Positions 52,646 to 62,500 of a stretch of DNA of 64,000 nt are shown here, piece after piece (position 1 is the stretch's first letter; every line of letters begins with the position of its first letter). The position numbers and the translations under genes were made by a program. Origin of the DNA: Streptomyces antioxidans (GTDB taxonomy: Bacteria; Actinomycetota; Actinomycetes; Streptomycetales; Streptomycetaceae); NCBI RefSeq assembly GCF_000968685.2, contig NZ_LAKD02000001.1, forward strand, positions 62,001 through 126,000, written 5' to 3'. Below the pieces are notes generated by a model, which saw only the letters and a program-made list of their open reading frames with translations, searched no databases and was not told the origin of the DNA.

Positions 52646-54043
52646 CTACGAGGAGCCCGCCCCGACCGCAGGCACCCCACCACCGGAGGCATCACCGGCC
52701 CCGTGGCCGGAGGCGTCACCAACGTCACTAGCCGAAGCCGCCACCGAATCAGCACCCGCACCCGCACCCACAACCGAAGTGGCACCGACCCCCACCCCAC
52801 CCCCCAACTCCCCGGCCGCAGGCCGGTTCCGCAGGGCGCGCCCCAGCGCCACGTACCCCCCGGCCGCCACGAGGCCCACCACGGCACTGGCAGCCCACAG
52901 GGCATCCGCGCCGAAGCGGTCCATGACGGCGCCGCCCACGAGCGGGGCGATGAGCGAGGCGAGGGACCACGACAGGGTGTACATGCCCTGGTAGCGGCCG
53001 CGCCCATGGGTCGGGGAGAGCCGGGCCACCAGCCCCATCTGCGTGGGGGAGTTGATGATCTCGCCGACCGTCCAGACCATCACGGCCAGCGCGTACATCC
53101 CGACCGACCCGGCGAACGCGGTCAGCCCGAACCCGGCGCCGGTCAGCAGCGCGGACACCGTCAGCAGCGGCGCCGGATCGCGATGCTCGAGGAACCGCGT
53201 CACCGGGATCTGTACGGCCACGATCAGCACGCCGTTCGTCGCGATCGCGACGCCGAAGTCCGTACTGGACAGCCCGTCCGCCCCCATCGCTATGGGCAGT
53301 GCCACGAACGCCTGTTGGATGAGGGTCGCGACCAGAAAGGAGAGCGCGACGACGGCCATGAACCGCCGGTCCCGCAGCACCGCACCCAACCCCACCTCAC
53401 GCTCCGGCCCCGGCTCCGCCGCCGCACCCGCGGCGGCACGCTCCCGCTCGGGCCGGGACTCCGGAACCTTGCCGAAGACGATGAACGCACACAGCAGCGT
53501 CATCCCGGCGTCAGCCAGGAAGAGCGTGAGATAGCCGTGGCGCGCGATCAGCCCGGCAGCCGCCGCGGAGACGGCGAAGCCGAGGTTGATGGCCCAGTAG
53601 TTGAGCGCGAAGGCCCGCACCCGGTCCCCGGGCGCGACGATGTCGGCGATCATCGCCTGTACCGCGGGCCGTGACGCGTTGCTGGTCATTCCCACCAAGC
53701 AGGCCACGACGGCGATGGCGACCGGGTGCTGCACGAACCCCAGCAGGGCGACCGTGGCCGCGGTCGACAGCTGGGCTGCCAGCAGCGTGGGCCGCCGCCC
53801 CAGCCGGTCGGTCAGCACCCCGGCGACGACCGCGGACACGGCCCCGCCCAGCCCGTGCAACGCCCCGACGAGCCCGGCGAACATCGCCGAATAGCCCCGA
53901 TCCACGGTCAGGTACATGGCAAGAAAGGTGGCCACGAACCCGCCCAGCCGATTGACCAGCGTGGAGGTCCACAGCCACCAGAACTCCCGGGGCAACCCCG
54001 AGACACTCTCCTTCGCGGCCTGCCGCAGTCGGGCGACGGACAC
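52646..54043 (-). CDS. MFS transporter (12 TMS)
   Basis: 465 residues from GTG 54043 (AGGGGGGG upstream). Twelve hydrophobic segments; MFS motif A is in [18 protein letters not shown], and the middle loop is acidic/basic low-complexity ([19 protein letters not shown]). Conserved [20 protein letters not shown] marks a drug-exporter (DHA1)-like half. The C terminus ends in a Gly/Ser/Ala-rich tail that looks disordered. It is divergent from gpmA (54172). Substrate unknown. Confidence 0.88.
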   Translation of the reverse strand: MSVARLRQAAKESVSGLPREFWWLWTSTLVNRLGGFVATFLAMYLTVDRGYSAMFAGLVGALHGLGGAVSAVVAGVLTDRLGRRPTLLAAQLSTAATVALLGFVQHPVAIAVVACLVGMTSNASRPAVQAMIADIVAPGDRVRAFALNYWAINLGFAVSAAAAGLIARHGYLTLFLADAGMTLLCAFIVFGKVPESRPERERAAAGAAAEPGPEREVGLGAVLRDRRFMAVVALSFLVATLIQQAFVALPIAMGADGLSSTDFGVAIATNGVLIVAVQIPVTRFLEHRDPAPLLTVSALLTGAGFGLTAFAGSVGMYALAVMVWTVGEIINSPTQMGLVARLSPTHGRGRYQGMYTLSWSLASLIAPLVGGAVMDRFGADALWAASAVVGLVAAGGYVALGRALRNRPAAGELGGGVGVGATSVVGAGAGADSVAASASDVGDASGHGAGDASGGGVPAVGAGSS

Positions 54044-54118
54044 CGGACGACACCCCCCCTGTAAGTGGCACAACCAGCATCCGCAACTTACCCATACGGC
54101 CCCCACCCCGCCAGTCAA

Positions 54119-54164
54119 TTGACGGGGTCCGTCAACCGACCCGTTCAGACCGGTCCAGTAGGCT
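54119..54164 (+). promoter_or_regulatory. gpmA promoter region with perfect 7-3-7 inverted repeat
   Basis: TTGACGG-GGT-CCGTCAA (54119-54135) is perfect. TAGGCT (54159-54164) sits 7 bases before the ATG at 54172, the same -10 style as mshD, suggesting a leaderless mRNA. The -35 is unclear; the inverted repeat may be an operator shared with the divergent MFS gene. Confidence 0.5.
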
Positions 54165-54171
54165 CGACGGC

Positions 54172-54933
54172 ATGGCCGACGCACCGTACAAGCTGATCCT
54201 CCTCCGCCATGGCGAGAGCGACTGGAACGCGAAGAACCTGTTCACCGGCTGGGTGGACGTCAATCTGAACGAGAAGGGCGAGAAGGAGGCCGTCCGCGGC
54301 GGTGAGCTGCTGAAGGACGCCGGCCTGCTCCCCGACGTGCTGCACACGTCCCTCCTCAAGCGCGCCATCCGCACCTCCCAGCTCGCCCTCGATGCCGCCG
54401 ACCGCCTCTGGATCCCGGTCCGCCGCTCCTGGCGCCTCAACGAACGCCATTACGGCGCGCTCCAGGGCAAGGACAAGGCCCAGACCCTCGCCGAGTTCGG
54501 CGAGGAGCAGTTCATGCTGTGGCGCCGCTCGTACGACACCCCGCCGCCCCCGCTGGACCGCGACGCCGAGTACTCCCAGTTCGCGGACCCCCGCTACGCC
54601 ACCCTCCCGCCGGAGCTGCGCCCGCAGACGGAGTGCCTCAAGGACGTCGTCGTCCGCATGCTCCCGTACTGGTTCGACGCCATCGTCCCGGACCTCCTCA
54701 CCGGCCGCACCGTCCTGGTCGCCGCCCACGGCAACTCCCTCCGCGCCCTGGTCAAGCACCTGGACGGCATCTCCGACGCCGACATCGCGGGCCTCAACAT
54801 CCCCACGGGCATCCCGCTCTCCTACGAACTGGACACCGACTTCAAGCCGGTCAACCCGGGCGGCACCTACCTCGACCCGGACGCCGCGAAGGCCGCCATC
54901 GAGGCAGTGAAGAACCAGGGCAAGAAGAAGTAA
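54172..54933 (+). CDS. gpmA: 2,3-bisphosphoglycerate-dependent phosphoglycerate mutase
   Basis: 253 residues. Interconverts 3- and 2-phosphoglycerate in glycolysis. The phosphohistidine motif is [20 protein letters not shown] with H13; other elements are [38 protein letters not shown] and [17 protein letters not shown] with the second active-site histidine. The length is normal. Translation probably starts directly at the transcript 5' end. An imperfect terminator hairpin follows. Confidence 0.97.
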   Translation: MADAPYKLILLRHGESDWNAKNLFTGWVDVNLNEKGEKEAVRGGELLKDAGLLPDVLHTSLLKRAIRTSQLALDAADRLWIPVRRSWRLNERHYGALQGKDKAQTLAEFGEEQFMLWRRSYDTPPPPLDRDAEYSQFADPRYATLPPELRPQTECLKDVVVRMLPYWFDAIVPDLLTGRTVLVAAHGNSLRALVKHLDGISDADIAGLNIPTGIPLSYELDTDFKPVNPGGTYLDPDAAKAAIEAVKNQGKKK

Positions 54934-54946
54934 GCCCACACGCCCG

Positions 54947-54981
54947 AGCCCCTACTCGCGGTTCCACTGCGAATGGGGGCT
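54947..54981 (+). terminator. Stem-loop terminator after gpmA
   Basis: AGCCCCTACTCGC (54947-54959) pairs with GCGAATGGGGGCT (54969-54981), 11 of 13 positions matched, with a 9-base loop and TTGT after it. Looks like a terminator, not a tRNA. Confidence 0.6.
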
Positions 54982-55148
54982 TGTCGCTGCCCTGGCGCCG
55001 TCACCGGCTCCTCCGCCCCAGCCCACACGGCTCCCGCTGCTCCACGTCCGGCACGCGCGCCGTCAACGCACGCCCAGGTGCGCGCCCAATGACCGTGCGC
55101 GGCTCCGCCCTGGGTGCGTACCGCTGGGGGCGTGGAAGGAGCGGTGCC

Positions 55149-55895
55149 TCACATCCGGGATCTCAGAACGTCGACCTCACAGCCCGGTGCGGACGGGTCG
55201 AAGCCGTGCTCGATCAGCCAGCGAACCGCCAGCAGGCTTCGCAACGACCACCACGCATGGATCACATCGAGGTCGATGTCGGTGCCGTAGCCGGCGATGA
55301 CATCGCCAAGGTGCTCCTCGTGTCCGAGCGTGAGGGTGGCGAGGTCGTACAGGGCATCACCCTGGCCCGCCTCGGACCAGTCGATGATGCCCGTCACCTC
55401 ATCGTCGTCGACGAAGACGTGCGCGATCTGCAGGTCGCCGTGCGTGAACGCCGGAGTCCACGGCCGGAGCGCGGCCTCGGCGACCTGGCGATTGCGGGTG
55501 ACCAGGTCGGCGGGCAGGACGCCGGTGGTCACGAGCGATTCGCACTCGTCGTCGAGTTCCGTCGCCAGCACGACGATGCTCCGCCCGGCCCGGCCGGGCC
55601 GGGGTGGCAGCGGCGCGTCGTGCAGCTTCCGGATGGCGGCGCCCGCCGCGGCCCACGCCTCCGGCGACCCGGTCGACGGCCCGCCGAGGCGCCCAAGCGT
55701 CGTCCCCGGGACCGCGGCGATCGCGAGCACGGGCGGTTTACGCCACAGGACCTCCGGGGTCGGGACCGGGGCGAGGGACATCGCCTCGACCTCGACGTCG
55801 AGGCGCGCCTGATCGGCGTCAACCTTCAAGAACACGTCGCCGACGCGCAGAGTCGCGCGCTCGGAATGGGCGACGACGACGTTGACCTCATCCAC
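55149..55895 (-). CDS. APH-fold small-molecule kinase-like protein
   Basis: 248 residues. Phosphotransferase fold: the lysine region is ATLRVGDVFLKVDAD; the catalytic loop is AFTHGDLQIAHVFVDDDE and the DFG-like Asp is in VTGIIDWSEAGQGDALYD. In the common motif HGDxxxxN the asparagine binds a metal; here that place is His in HGDLQIAH, a change seen in some members. Substrate unknown; resistance to an aminoglycoside, hydroxyurea or other small molecule is possible. It is alone, convergent with gpmA and divergent from the GntR gene. Confidence 0.8.
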   Translation of the reverse strand: MDEVNVVVAHSERATLRVGDVFLKVDADQARLDVEVEAMSLAPVPTPEVLWRKPPVLAIAAVPGTTLGRLGGPSTGSPEAWAAAGAAIRKLHDAPLPPRPGRAGRSIVVLATELDDECESLVTTGVLPADLVTRNRQVAEAALRPWTPAFTHGDLQIAHVFVDDDEVTGIIDWSEAGQGDALYDLATLTLGHEEHLGDVIAGYGTDIDLDVIHAWWSLRSLLAVRWLIEHGFDPSAPGCEVDVLRSRM

Positions 55896-55967
55896 GGGCG
55901 ACCAGTATCCCGGGGATGATCGCCGACGTCGCCAGGTTTATCGCGGGCTATCACGCGGCCGAGCCGT

Positions 55968-55985
55968 CCTTAAGACGTCTTGAGG
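55968..55985. promoter_or_regulatory. Candidate GntR operator palindrome
   Basis: CCTTAAGACGTCTTGAGG, palindromic in 16 of 18 positions (perfect core AAGACGTCTT), 63-80 bases upstream of the GntR-family start at 56049. A TTACGCT near 55996 may be a -10 element. Confidence 0.5.
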
Positions 55986-56048
55986 AGTTGAGGACTTACG
56001 CTGACCGTGTCCGCAGCGTCCCGCACGACCTAGGACGGTGAGCCGCCC

Positions 56049-56834
56049 ATGGCCAAGTACGAGCAGATCGCGGATGCCCTTCGGCAGAGCATTCGCGCAG
56101 GTCAGCTCGGGCCCGGGGAGCGGCTTCCGGCGGAGGACAGGCTTGCGGCGCGGTATCGGACGAGTGTGCCGACGCTTCAGCGGGCGCTGTCGGAGCTGGT
56201 GGCCGAGGGTCTGATCGACAGGCGGCACGGGGTGGGGACGTTCGTGCGGACCCCGCGGCGGCGGGTCGAGCGGAGCAATGCGCGGCACCAGTGGGAGAAG
56301 GACCGGGTCCGCCGGTCCAGGGCGGAGCGGCTGCGGACCGGGTCGACCGAGCACGACACCGGGCTGGAGGTCGGCGACCTCGCCTTTCACGCCGAGTACC
56401 GCGACGCGAAGGCCGACGCGGACCTGGCGTCGGTCTTCGGGGTTCCCGTGGGCACGCGGCTGCTGGAGCGGATCTACCGCACCAACTGCCGCGGGGAGGA
56501 CGCGCCGTTCGCCCTGGTGCGTTCGTATCTGGTGCATGACGTCGTGGCGGTCAATCCTGATCTGCTCGACGCCGCCCATGAGCCCTGGCCGGGCGGCACA
56601 CAGAATCAGCTCTACACGATCGGCATCGAGCTGGACCGCATAGAGGAACGGATCACGGCCCGGCCGCCGACCGTGGAGGAGGCGGAGGCGCTCGGCCTCA
56701 AGAAGGGGGTTTCGGTGATCGTCCTCCGGAAGATCTGCACGGACATCGGTGATCGCGTCGTCGAGGTCTCCGATGTGACGCTGTGCGGAGACCGTACGGA
56801 GCTCGTCTTCACCACGCCCCTGAAGAGGTGGTGA
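56049..56834 (+). CDS. GntR/HutC-family regulator with UTRA domain
   Basis: 261 residues. The N-terminal winged helix reads ADALRQSIRAGQLGPGERLP with TSVPTLQRALSELVAEGLID and the wing RRHGVGTFV; the UTRA ligand domain (about 90-250) includes RLLERIYRTNCRGEDAP, with later EERITARPPTVEEAEALG. Such proteins bind a sugar or amino-acid derivative. The stop overlaps the start of the glycosyltransferase gene (GTGA), so both are co-translated. An 18-base palindrome upstream suggests autoregulation. ATG 56049. Confidence 0.93.
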   Translation: MAKYEQIADALRQSIRAGQLGPGERLPAEDRLAARYRTSVPTLQRALSELVAEGLIDRRHGVGTFVRTPRRRVERSNARHQWEKDRVRRSRAERLRTGSTEHDTGLEVGDLAFHAEYRDAKADADLASVFGVPVGTRLLERIYRTNCRGEDAPFALVRSYLVHDVVAVNPDLLDAAHEPWPGGTQNQLYTIGIELDRIEERITARPPTVEEAEALGLKKGVSVIVLRKICTDIGDRVVEVSDVTLCGDRTELVFTTPLKRW

Positions 56835-57595
56835 CCGTGCCGGGCACCATCACCGTCATCACGGCCGTCCACGCCCCGGGCGCCGCGCATCTGCCGGACG
56901 CCTACGCGTCGTTGCGCGAGCAGGAGCTGCCGGACGGCTGGGACTGGCAGTGGGTGATCCAGGAGGACGGCGAGACCGACGCCGTACGGCCCTATGTGCC
57001 CGACGACGCCCGCGTCAGCTTCGGCCAGGGGCGGTCCGGCCGGGCCGCGATGGCGCGCACCATGGGGCTCGCCCGTGCCGAGGGCGCGTACCTCAAGGTG
57101 CTGGACGCCGACGACATGCTCACCCCCGGCGCCCTCGCCCGCGACCTCCGTGCGCTCACCGACCACCCCGAGCTCGGCTGGGCCACCTCCCGCGCCCTGG
57201 ACCTGCTGCCCGACGGCTCCACCGTCGGCTTCGACGGCGATCCGCCGCAGGGGCCCATCGCACGGGGCGCGGTCCTCGACTTCTGGCGGGCGAACGGCCA
57301 CCGTGCCCAGGTCCACCCCGCCACCCTCTTCGTACGCCGGGACCTGCTCCTCGCCCTCGGCGGCTGGATGGCCCTCCCCGCATCCGAGGACACCGGCCTC
57401 CTGATGGCCCTCAACGCGGTCAGCCGCGGCTGGTTCACCGCCGACACCGGTCTGCTCTACCGCAAGTGGCCCGGCCAGGTCACCGGCCAGTCCGCCCACG
57501 CCGACGCGGATGAGCGCGCGGCGCGGTTCGCGGTGGTCGAGGCGCGGGCCCGGGTCCTGGCCGCCATGGACGGCTGGCGCTACGACGCCCGCTGA
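56831..57595 (+). CDS. Glycosyltransferase family 2 protein
   Basis: 254 residues, GT-A fold. VITAVHAPGAAHLPDAYASL opens the nucleotide-sugar domain, LKVLDADDMLTPGALARDLR holds the D-x-D-type metal motif, and HPATLFVRRDLLLALGGWMA follows. No membrane segment, so probably a soluble cytoplasmic enzyme. GTG 56831 overlaps the GntR stop; GTG 56837 is possible. Acceptor unknown. It is unusual for a lone GT2 gene to be coupled to a GntR/UTRA regulator, which suggests a sugar ligand. Confidence 0.87.
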   Translation: MTVPGTITVITAVHAPGAAHLPDAYASLREQELPDGWDWQWVIQEDGETDAVRPYVPDDARVSFGQGRSGRAAMARTMGLARAEGAYLKVLDADDMLTPGALARDLRALTDHPELGWATSRALDLLPDGSTVGFDGDPPQGPIARGAVLDFWRANGHRAQVHPATLFVRRDLLLALGGWMALPASEDTGLLMALNAVSRGWFTADTGLLYRKWPGQVTGQSAHADADERAARFAVVEARARVLAAMDGWRYDAR

Positions 57596-57690
57596 GCGCC
57601 CGCTCGAGCCGCCATCGATGAGTTCGCGCGGCGGCCGCGGTCTGAGAGGAGGAAGAGCTCGGCGACCGACCGCGTCCCCCGGAGGGCATC

Positions 57691-58320
57691 ATGAGAAAGA
57701 TCACCGCGAGCCTGTTCATCTCGCTGGACGGGGTCGTGGAGGCGCCCGACCAGTGGCACTTCCCCTACTTCAACGGCGAGATGGGCGCCGCCGTCGACGC
57801 GGTCCTCGGCACGGCCGACACCCTCCTCATCGGCCGCGTGACCTACGACGGCTTCGCCGGAGCGTGGCCGGGCCGCGAGGCGGCGGGCGGTGCGGACGCC
57901 CACTTCGCCAAGAAGCTCGGCGACGCCCGCAAGATCGTCCTGTCGCGCCAGAACCTCGACTTCACCTGGCGGAATTCCGAACGGCTCAAGGGCGACTTCG
58001 CCGACGCCATCACCGCGCTGAAGAACGAACCGGGCGGCGACATCGCCCTCAGCGGCTCGGTCTCGGTCGTCCGGCAGCTCATGGCGCACGGCCTGCTGGA
58101 CGAACTGCATCTGCTGGTCCACCCGATCGCCGTCCGCAAGGGCATGCGGCTGTTCGACGAGGCCGAGACCACGGTCCCGCTGAAGCTGCTCTCCTCCGCG
58201 ACCTTCAGCACCGGTGTGCTGCACCTCGTCTACGCCCCGGCCGGGGCCACCGCCGGCGCCACCTACGAGGACGCCAAGGCCCATCTGCCCCGGGACGACC
58301 GGGACGACCGCGACGACTAG
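57691..58320 (+). CDS. Dihydrofolate-reductase-fold protein (RibD C-terminal type)
   Basis: 209 residues. The single DHFR-like domain of the YwjB/RibD-C group: KITASLFISLDGVVEAPDQW, ADTLLIGRVTYDGFAGAWP, KIVLSRQNLDFTW and GGDIALSGSVSVVRQLMAHG. It probably binds NADPH and reduces an unknown substrate; it is not a true dihydrofolate reductase or riboflavin enzyme by context. The C terminus is an Asp/Arg repeat (RDDRDDRDD). ATG 57691 follows GGAGG by about 5 bases. Confidence 0.9.
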   Translation: MRKITASLFISLDGVVEAPDQWHFPYFNGEMGAAVDAVLGTADTLLIGRVTYDGFAGAWPGREAAGGADAHFAKKLGDARKIVLSRQNLDFTWRNSERLKGDFADAITALKNEPGGDIALSGSVSVVRQLMAHGLLDELHLLVHPIAVRKGMRLFDEAETTVPLKLLSSATFSTGVLHLVYAPAGATAGATYEDAKAHLPRDDRDDRDD

Positions 58321-58350
58321 GACGACGGGACGACCAGTAGACGCCACCAC

Positions 58351-59298
58351 TCAGGGCAGCGTCTCCGCCTCGGTGCGCGAGAAGACCAGGTCGCTCTCCT
58401 CCGTGACCGGTCCCCGCCAGCGGACCGGGACCTCCGGCGGGCGACGCAGGGCGCCGGGGTAGCTGGCCGCCGCGTAGTCGTTGGGCAGGCGGTAGACGTG
58501 GAAGCCGTGGTCCTTGAGGGCGGTCAGCAGGTCTTCGACGGAGTCGCCCAGGTCGGCCATGCGCTGGGGGGTGACCTCGACGGTGAGTTCGGCGTCGGGG
58601 CGCAGCTTGTCGAGGAGGGGGACCAGGCCGCGTACCACGCCGCCCTCCGCGCCCTCCACGTCGATCTTGATGACCCGGGCGTTGGTGATCTCGTCGTCGG
58701 TGAGGAGGTCGGGCAGCGGCTGGGCCGCGATCTCGAAGGTGGACTCGGCGGGGCCGTCGTAGGGGACGACGCTGTTGGCGCCCATGTTGCGGGAGCTGGC
58801 GAGGACGAAGGTCAGCAGCTCGTCGCGGTCGGAGACGGCCGCGTTGAGGGCGCGGACGTTGGTGCGGTCGTTGCGCCGGACGTGGCGCTGGAGGAGCTGG
58901 TGGAACGTCGGTGAGGCCTCGATCGCCACCACCGTTCCACTCCGCCCGACGAGGCGGGAGGCGAGAACGCTGTAGTAGCCGATGTTGGCCCCGACGTCCA
59001 CGAAGACGTCCCCGGGCCTCAGTCTGCGCTCGAGCCACCGCGTCATATGGGGTTCCCAGACCCCGAAGAGGTAGAGGTACCGCTGGATGAGGTCCTGGGT
59101 GTCGACGGCGAAGGTGGCGCCGAAGCGCGTACGGGCCAGGCGGTGCAGGGGGCGGTCCCGCAGGGCGGCGTTGAGGTGGCGCTCGACCAGGGCCCGCTTT
59201 CCGGCGCCCCAGGGCGCGTGGCGGACGTACTCGCGGCCGAGGTCGAGAGCGGCCTGGTCGACGACGCGGGCGGCCTGGCCGACGAGCCTGCGGATCAC
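58351..59298 (-). CDS. FkbM-family SAM-dependent methyltransferase
   Basis: 315 residues from GTG 59298, with AGGAG 5 bases upstream; the longer in-frame extension lacks support. SAM-binding and FkbM signatures: GDVFVDVGANIGYYSVLAS, VVAIEASPTFHQLLQRHV, NVRALNAAVSDRDELLTF and VIKIDVEGAEGGVVRGL. FkbM enzymes methylate hydroxyl groups on polyketides, saccharides or lipids; no biosynthetic cluster is adjacent. The next minus-strand gene upstream is the STAND protein, but a strong terminator lies between them. Confidence 0.9.
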   Translation of the reverse strand: MIRRLVGQAARVVDQAALDLGREYVRHAPWGAGKRALVERHLNAALRDRPLHRLARTRFGATFAVDTQDLIQRYLYLFGVWEPHMTRWLERRLRPGDVFVDVGANIGYYSVLASRLVGRSGTVVAIEASPTFHQLLQRHVRRNDRTNVRALNAAVSDRDELLTFVLASSRNMGANSVVPYDGPAESTFEIAAQPLPDLLTDDEITNARVIKIDVEGAEGGVVRGLVPLLDKLRPDAELTVEVTPQRMADLGDSVEDLLTALKDHGFHVYRLPNDYAAASYPGALRRPPEVPVRWRGPVTEESDLVFSRTEAETLP

Positions 59299-59420
59299 GA
59301 GGTCTCCTGGTGGGGGAGGTGTCGTCTTGTGCTGCGCGGATGCGGTCTCGTTCGGTGTCGCCGCACCGCTGCCCAGTGTCCCCCGGACATGCCCCGGAAC
59401 TTGCCCCCGGACATGGAAGC

Positions 59421-59460
59421 GCCCGACCGCTGGCGACGGGGGATGCACCAGCGGTCGGGC
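59421..59460 (-). terminator. Terminator of the WD40-STAND gene
   Basis: GCCCGACCGCTGG (59421-59433) pairs perfectly with CCAGCGGTCGGGC (59448-59460), 13-bp stem, 14-base loop, about 100 bases after the stop codon (59558). Confidence 0.75.
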
Positions 59461-59557
59461 TGTACCTAAGAGTAACGCGGCCACCGGGGTGGGGAAGCCG
59501 ACTCCTCCCCCACGGGAGCAGTTGTGACCGCGATCACGCAACGTTCGCGCAACGTCG

Positions 59558-62500
59558 CTACCGGCCGCACGGAGGCGCGTACGAGAGCCGGGAGAGGTAT
59601 TCGTCCCATTTCTCCGTCGTCAGCACGCCCCGCGTCATCGAGCAGATGCGACGCTTCGCCGCGTCCACGTCCAGGCTCCACAGCCGGACCGTGTCCGCGC
59701 CGCTGGACACCCCGAGCATCCGGCTGTGGGGGCTGAACGAGAGGAAATTGCCGGTCTTGGCGTTGGGGCTCAGCGACCGGCCGATGGACGTGGCCTTGGA
59801 CGGGACGGTGACGTCCCACAGCCGGACCGTGTTGTCGTTGCCGCCGCTCGCGAGCGTGCCGCCGTCCTGGCTGAAGGTCAGCGAGACGATCGCGTCGGTG
59901 TGGCCGGTGAGCGGGGAGCGCAGCCGGGTCGCCCCGCGGGGGTCGGTGACGTCCCACAGCCGGACCGTGGTGTCGTCGCTGCCGCTGGCCAGCGTATGGC
60001 CGTCCGGGCTGAAGACGAGCGCGTTGACGGGGCCGAGGTGGCCCGTGACCCGCCCGCCCCGCGGGGTGGCGTGGCGCGGGTCGGCCACCTTCCACAGCCG
60101 GATGGTGTTGTCCGCGCTGCCGCTGGCCAGCGTGCGGCCGTCCGGGCTGAAGACGAGGGTGTTGACGTAGCCGCGGTGGCCGGTGAGCGGCTTGCCGAGC
60201 GGCCGGACCCGCGACGGGTCGCTGACGTTCCACAGCTGGATGGTGTTGTCGTTGTACGCGGTCGCCATCGTGCGCCCGTCCGGGGTGAAGGCCAGCGCGC
60301 CCGCGAACCGGGTCCGCAGCGGTACGGGCGGCCGGTACGGTACGGGCCGGGTCGGCTCGGTGACGTTCCACAGCCGCACCTGGCGGTCTCCGGTCATCAT
60401 CGCGAGGGTGCGGCCGTCCGGGGTGAACGTCAGCTCCCGCACCGAGCCCTCCCCGGGGTCGAACGGCTTGCCCAGCGGCACCGGCCGGTCGGGGTCGTCG
60501 ACGTTCCACAGCCGGACCTTCTCGTCGCGCCCCGCCGTGGCGAGCACCCGCCCGTCCGGGCGGAACACCCCGATCCGGCCGACCATGTCCGACGTCGGGA
60601 TCGACCACAGCCGGACCGTGTTGTCGCCGGTCCCGGTGGCGAGGGTCCGGCCGTCGGGGCTGAAGCCCAGGGAGTACATCTCGCCGCTGCTGCCCGCTAG
60701 CGGCTCGCCGACCTGCGACGGATACGCCGGATCGCTGACGTTCCACAGGCTCGCCGTACTGTCCTGGCTGGCGGCGGCGAGCATCGATCCGTCCGGGCTG
60801 AACGACACCGACCATATGGGCCCGGTGTGGCCGGTGAGCGGTGAGCCCAGCGGCTCCGCGTGACGTGGCGCGCGGACGTCCCACAGCCGGACGGTGTTGT
60901 CCCCGCTGCCGCTGGCGAGGGTCCGGCCGTCCGGGCTGAACGCCACGGAGTGGATCAGGTCCTTGTGGCCGGTCAGCACCTCGCCGATCCGCTGTGGACG
61001 GCGCGGATCGGCCATGTTCCACAGCCTGATCGAGCCATCGTCGCCCCCGGCCGCCAGCGTCCGCCCGTCGGGGCTGAACGCCACGGAGCGCACGGCGGCG
61101 CTGTGGCCGGTCAGCGCGCCGATCGCCTTCGGCCGGTCCGGGTGCCGCATCTCCCACAGGCGCACCACGCGATCCTCCGTGGCGGTGGCCAGCGTGCGCC
61201 CGTCCGGGCTGAAGGCGAGCAGATAGATCGTGCCGTCGTGGTGGGAGAGGGGCCCGGCGAGCGGGCGCGGACGGCGGGGGTCGGTGACGTCCCACAGCCG
61301 GATCGTGCCGTCGTCGCCCGCGCTGGCCAGGGTGCGGCCGTCCGGGCTGAAGACCGCGCTGCTCACCCAGCTCGTATGGCCGGTGAGGGGCTTGCCCAGC
61401 GGTTTGGGTCGGGTCCGGTCCCGCACGTCCCACAGCCGGACGGTCCGGTCGTAGCTGGCGGTGGCCAGCACCCGCCCGTTCGGGCTGAACGAGGTGAGGT
61501 AGACGGCGCCGGTGTGGCCGTGCAGCGGCGTGGCCAGCGGCGCGTTCACCACCGACAGCAGCCGGTTCCTGGTGGCCTCGTCGTGCGGCCGCAGGTCGTG
61601 TGCCACCAGGGCGAGCTGGGCGGACAGCGACGGATCCGTGTTCTGGAAGCGGTCGGCCTCGGTGACCACCTGCTCGAACACCGCGTCGTCCCGCTGCTGC
61701 CACGCGACCACCGCCGTCCCCGCCGCCAGCAACGCCAGCACGACCAGAGCCGACACCGCGCCCCGGCGGAGCCACACCGTGCGCCTGCGCAGCCGGACCG
61801 AAGCGGCCAGGAACTCCACCGCGCTACGGGTCAGATAGGTGCCGCCCGCGGTCTTCGCCCAGGTGTGGGCCTGCTCCAGCCGGGAGCCCCGGTAGAGCAG
61901 GGACGGGTCGCGGTTCGAGCCCTCCCAGGACCTGCCGTCCTCCTCCAGCCGCTGGCGCACCAGATGGTCGTTGCGGTCCTCGTCGATCCAGTCGCGCAGC
62001 CGCGGCCAGGCGTGGAGCAGCGCCTCATGGGTGATCTCCACGGTCTCGGAGTCGAGGGTCACCAGGCGGGCGCGGACCAGCGTTTCGAGCGATTCCTCCG
62101 TCTTGTCCGGGTCCGTCGACTCCCTCGCCAGCTGGTGCCGGGTCCCCCGCCTGCGGGTGGCCTGGGTGTCCTCGCCCAGCCTGACCAGCCGGAGGAGCAG
62201 CAGCCTCGCGGCCGTACGGGCCTCGGAGTCCAGGCTGGACCAGGCCCGCTCGGCGGTCGCCGCCACCGCCCCCTGGATGCCGCCCGCCGCGCGGAAACCG
62301 GCCAGTGTCAGCCGTCCGCCCTTGCGCCGCTGCCAGGTGGCGAGCAGGGCGTGGGAGAGGAGCGGCAGTACGCCCGCGTCATGCGTTCCGCGCGGGCCGT
62401 CGGCGCTCACCTCCCGGACGATCAGCTCCGCGAGCCCCGGTTCGAGCTCCAGGCCCACGGCCCTGGCCGGGCCGGTCACCGCCTCGCGCAACTCGGCGGT

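Noticed and set aside
54947..54990. tRNA-like sequence (GGTTCC near a stem) after gpmA
   Set aside because: No cloverleaf or anticodon arm; it folds as a terminator hairpin.
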